Of a DNA stretch of 64,000 nt, positions 63,325 through 64,000 are shown in pieces. A model generated the notes under the pieces. That model saw only the letters and a program-made list of their open reading frames with translations, was not told the DNA's origin and did not search any database. Both the position numbers and the translations under genes were made by a program. This stretch comes from UTCHB3 sp964625575 (lineage in GTDB: Bacteria > Bacteroidota > Ignavibacteria > Ignavibacteriales > Ignavibacteriaceae): assembly GCA_964625575.1 (NCBI GenBank), contig CAZVBQ010000012.1:1-64000 (forward strand), written 5' to 3'. The first letter of the stretch is position 1. Every line of letters starts with the position of its first letter.

Positions 63325-64000
63325 ATGGAACAAATTTTTGTTTCCAACGAATCTGGTGCAATAGCCCAGGAAACTAATTCAACATCCAACATCATCCGGG
63401 GCTTGAACAAAACAGAAAGGGAAAACCTTGGATCAAAACAATCAACCCTCAGAGCGAAGGTGAAGAAAATGGACCGGCTAAACAAGAAGAAAGCCGAGCT
63501 GAAACAAACCCTGAAAAGAGGTTACCGGATAGTCGTGTCAAAAGTTCAGAAAGAGGAGGTAGAACAGGCAGAGTTAAAGAAAACTCATCCTTCTCTGAAC
63601 CAGATCGACAGACTGGAGATAAAAGACAAGATCACCAAAATAGACATCGAACTGTTCGATGTTAAAGCGGAGATCAAGAACCTAAAGAAGTATATCTCCT
63701 CCAAACGACACAAAAGTATTAAGGCTAAAAAAGCAGAACTGCTCAAAAGAAAAGCTGAAAAAGCCGAAACACTGAATGAAGCGGAAACACAGGTTGAAGA
63801 ACAGCCTGAAGTAGCACAGATAGAGGATGCCAAATATGAGCCAATCCCTCAGATAAAAGATGAGTCAACTAAAACAGAGAATAATTCTCCAATTGCTAAA
63901 GTTCGACCATCAGAAACACAAGACAACCCTGTGATTACAGAGGATAAATTTAGTTATTTGGATGGGTCAATACCCGTTACAGACACACTCCCTGAATCAA
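63325..64000 (+). CDS. Lys/Glu-rich coiled-coil protein, 3' end outside window
   Basis: At least 225 residues; the frame is open to the window edge. GAGG lies 5 bases before ATG. Highly charged and helical throughout: LRAKVKKMDRLNKKKAEL, IDRLEIKDKITKIDIEL, SIKAKKAELLKRKAEKAETL. Then a Pro/Gln/Glu-rich region. No family recognised. Follows a near-consensus sigma-54 promoter and may head an element operon running right. Confidence 0.7.
   Translation, partial: MEQIFVSNESGAIAQETNSTSNIIRGLNKTERENLGSKQSTLRAKVKKMDRLNKKKAELKQTLKRGYRIVVSKVQKEEVEQAELKKTHPSLNQIDRLEIKDKITKIDIELFDVKAEIKNLKKYISSKRHKSIKAKKAELLKRKAEKAETLNEAETQVEEQPEVAQIEDAKYEPIPQIKDESTKTENNSPIAKVRPSETQDNPVITEDKFSYLDGSIPVTDTLPES

Noticed and set aside
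39593..64000. CRISPR array
   Set aside because: No regularly spaced repeats with unique spacers were seen anywhere in the element or the window.

Overview
The window looks like a chromosome segment of an Ignavibacteria-type bacterium (Bacteroidota/Chlorobi group). The evidence is type IX secretion sorting tails of the form 'NYPNPFNPST...YDVLGKEVATLV', TonB receptors with carboxypeptidase-like N-domains, a PorV/PorQ-type protein, and promoters that resemble the Bacteroidota TAnnTTTG form. Several genes nevertheless have clear Shine-Dalgarno sequences. Species cannot be named from the sequence alone.

Bases 1-39592 are ordinary chromosome. They hold a Lon-like protease cut by the window edge; a decayed and an intact sensor histidine kinase; a pyk-amrS-glycosyltransferase-nadK operon; yidD and pyrE amid repeat arrays; a DPP IV-type peptidase; and a long envelope block (two TonB receptors, PorV-like protein, lipoproteins, sorting-tail proteins). 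Next come a seven-gene TetR-regulated efflux operon (HlyD, two ABC ATPases, TolC, two ABC-2 permeases), an EamA exporter, pdxH, a large KGD-type 2-oxoglutarate decarboxylase/dehydrogenase, and tRNA-Gly and tRNA-Val. Intergenic spaces carry 7-bp tandem arrays and a REP-like palindrome family.

From about 39593 to the right edge the sequence is an integrative element inserted at the 3' end of tRNA-Val. A tyrosine integrase, an excisionase-like protein and a divergent XRE repressor mark the left end. A primase/SF3-helicase followed by a possible replication-origin region comes next. The right boundary is not in the window.

The element carries an AT-rich, defence-like island (about 45.9-55.8 kb) made of two divergent operons. 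The minus-strand operon encodes a coiled-coil protein, a membrane-associated PD-(D/E)XK nuclease-like protein, a protein with two topoisomerase-type zinc fingers, an acidic zinc protein, and a DarT-DarG-DarT module in which one macro-domain antitoxin sits between two DNA ADP-ribosyltransferase toxins. The plus-strand operon encodes an Hsp70-like ATPase with TPR-like repeats, a compact SF1 helicase and an unknown protein with a lysine-rich tail. I do not recognise this Hsp70/helicase/unknown triad as a described system; it is the best candidate here for something new. To its right lies a phage/plasmid-like backbone (DUF932, Gam-like protein, small proteins), a class II amidotransferase/zinc protein/amidoligase cassette, and an AAA+ sigma-54-type activator divergent from a near-consensus sigma-54 promoter that drives a coiled-coil gene running off the window.
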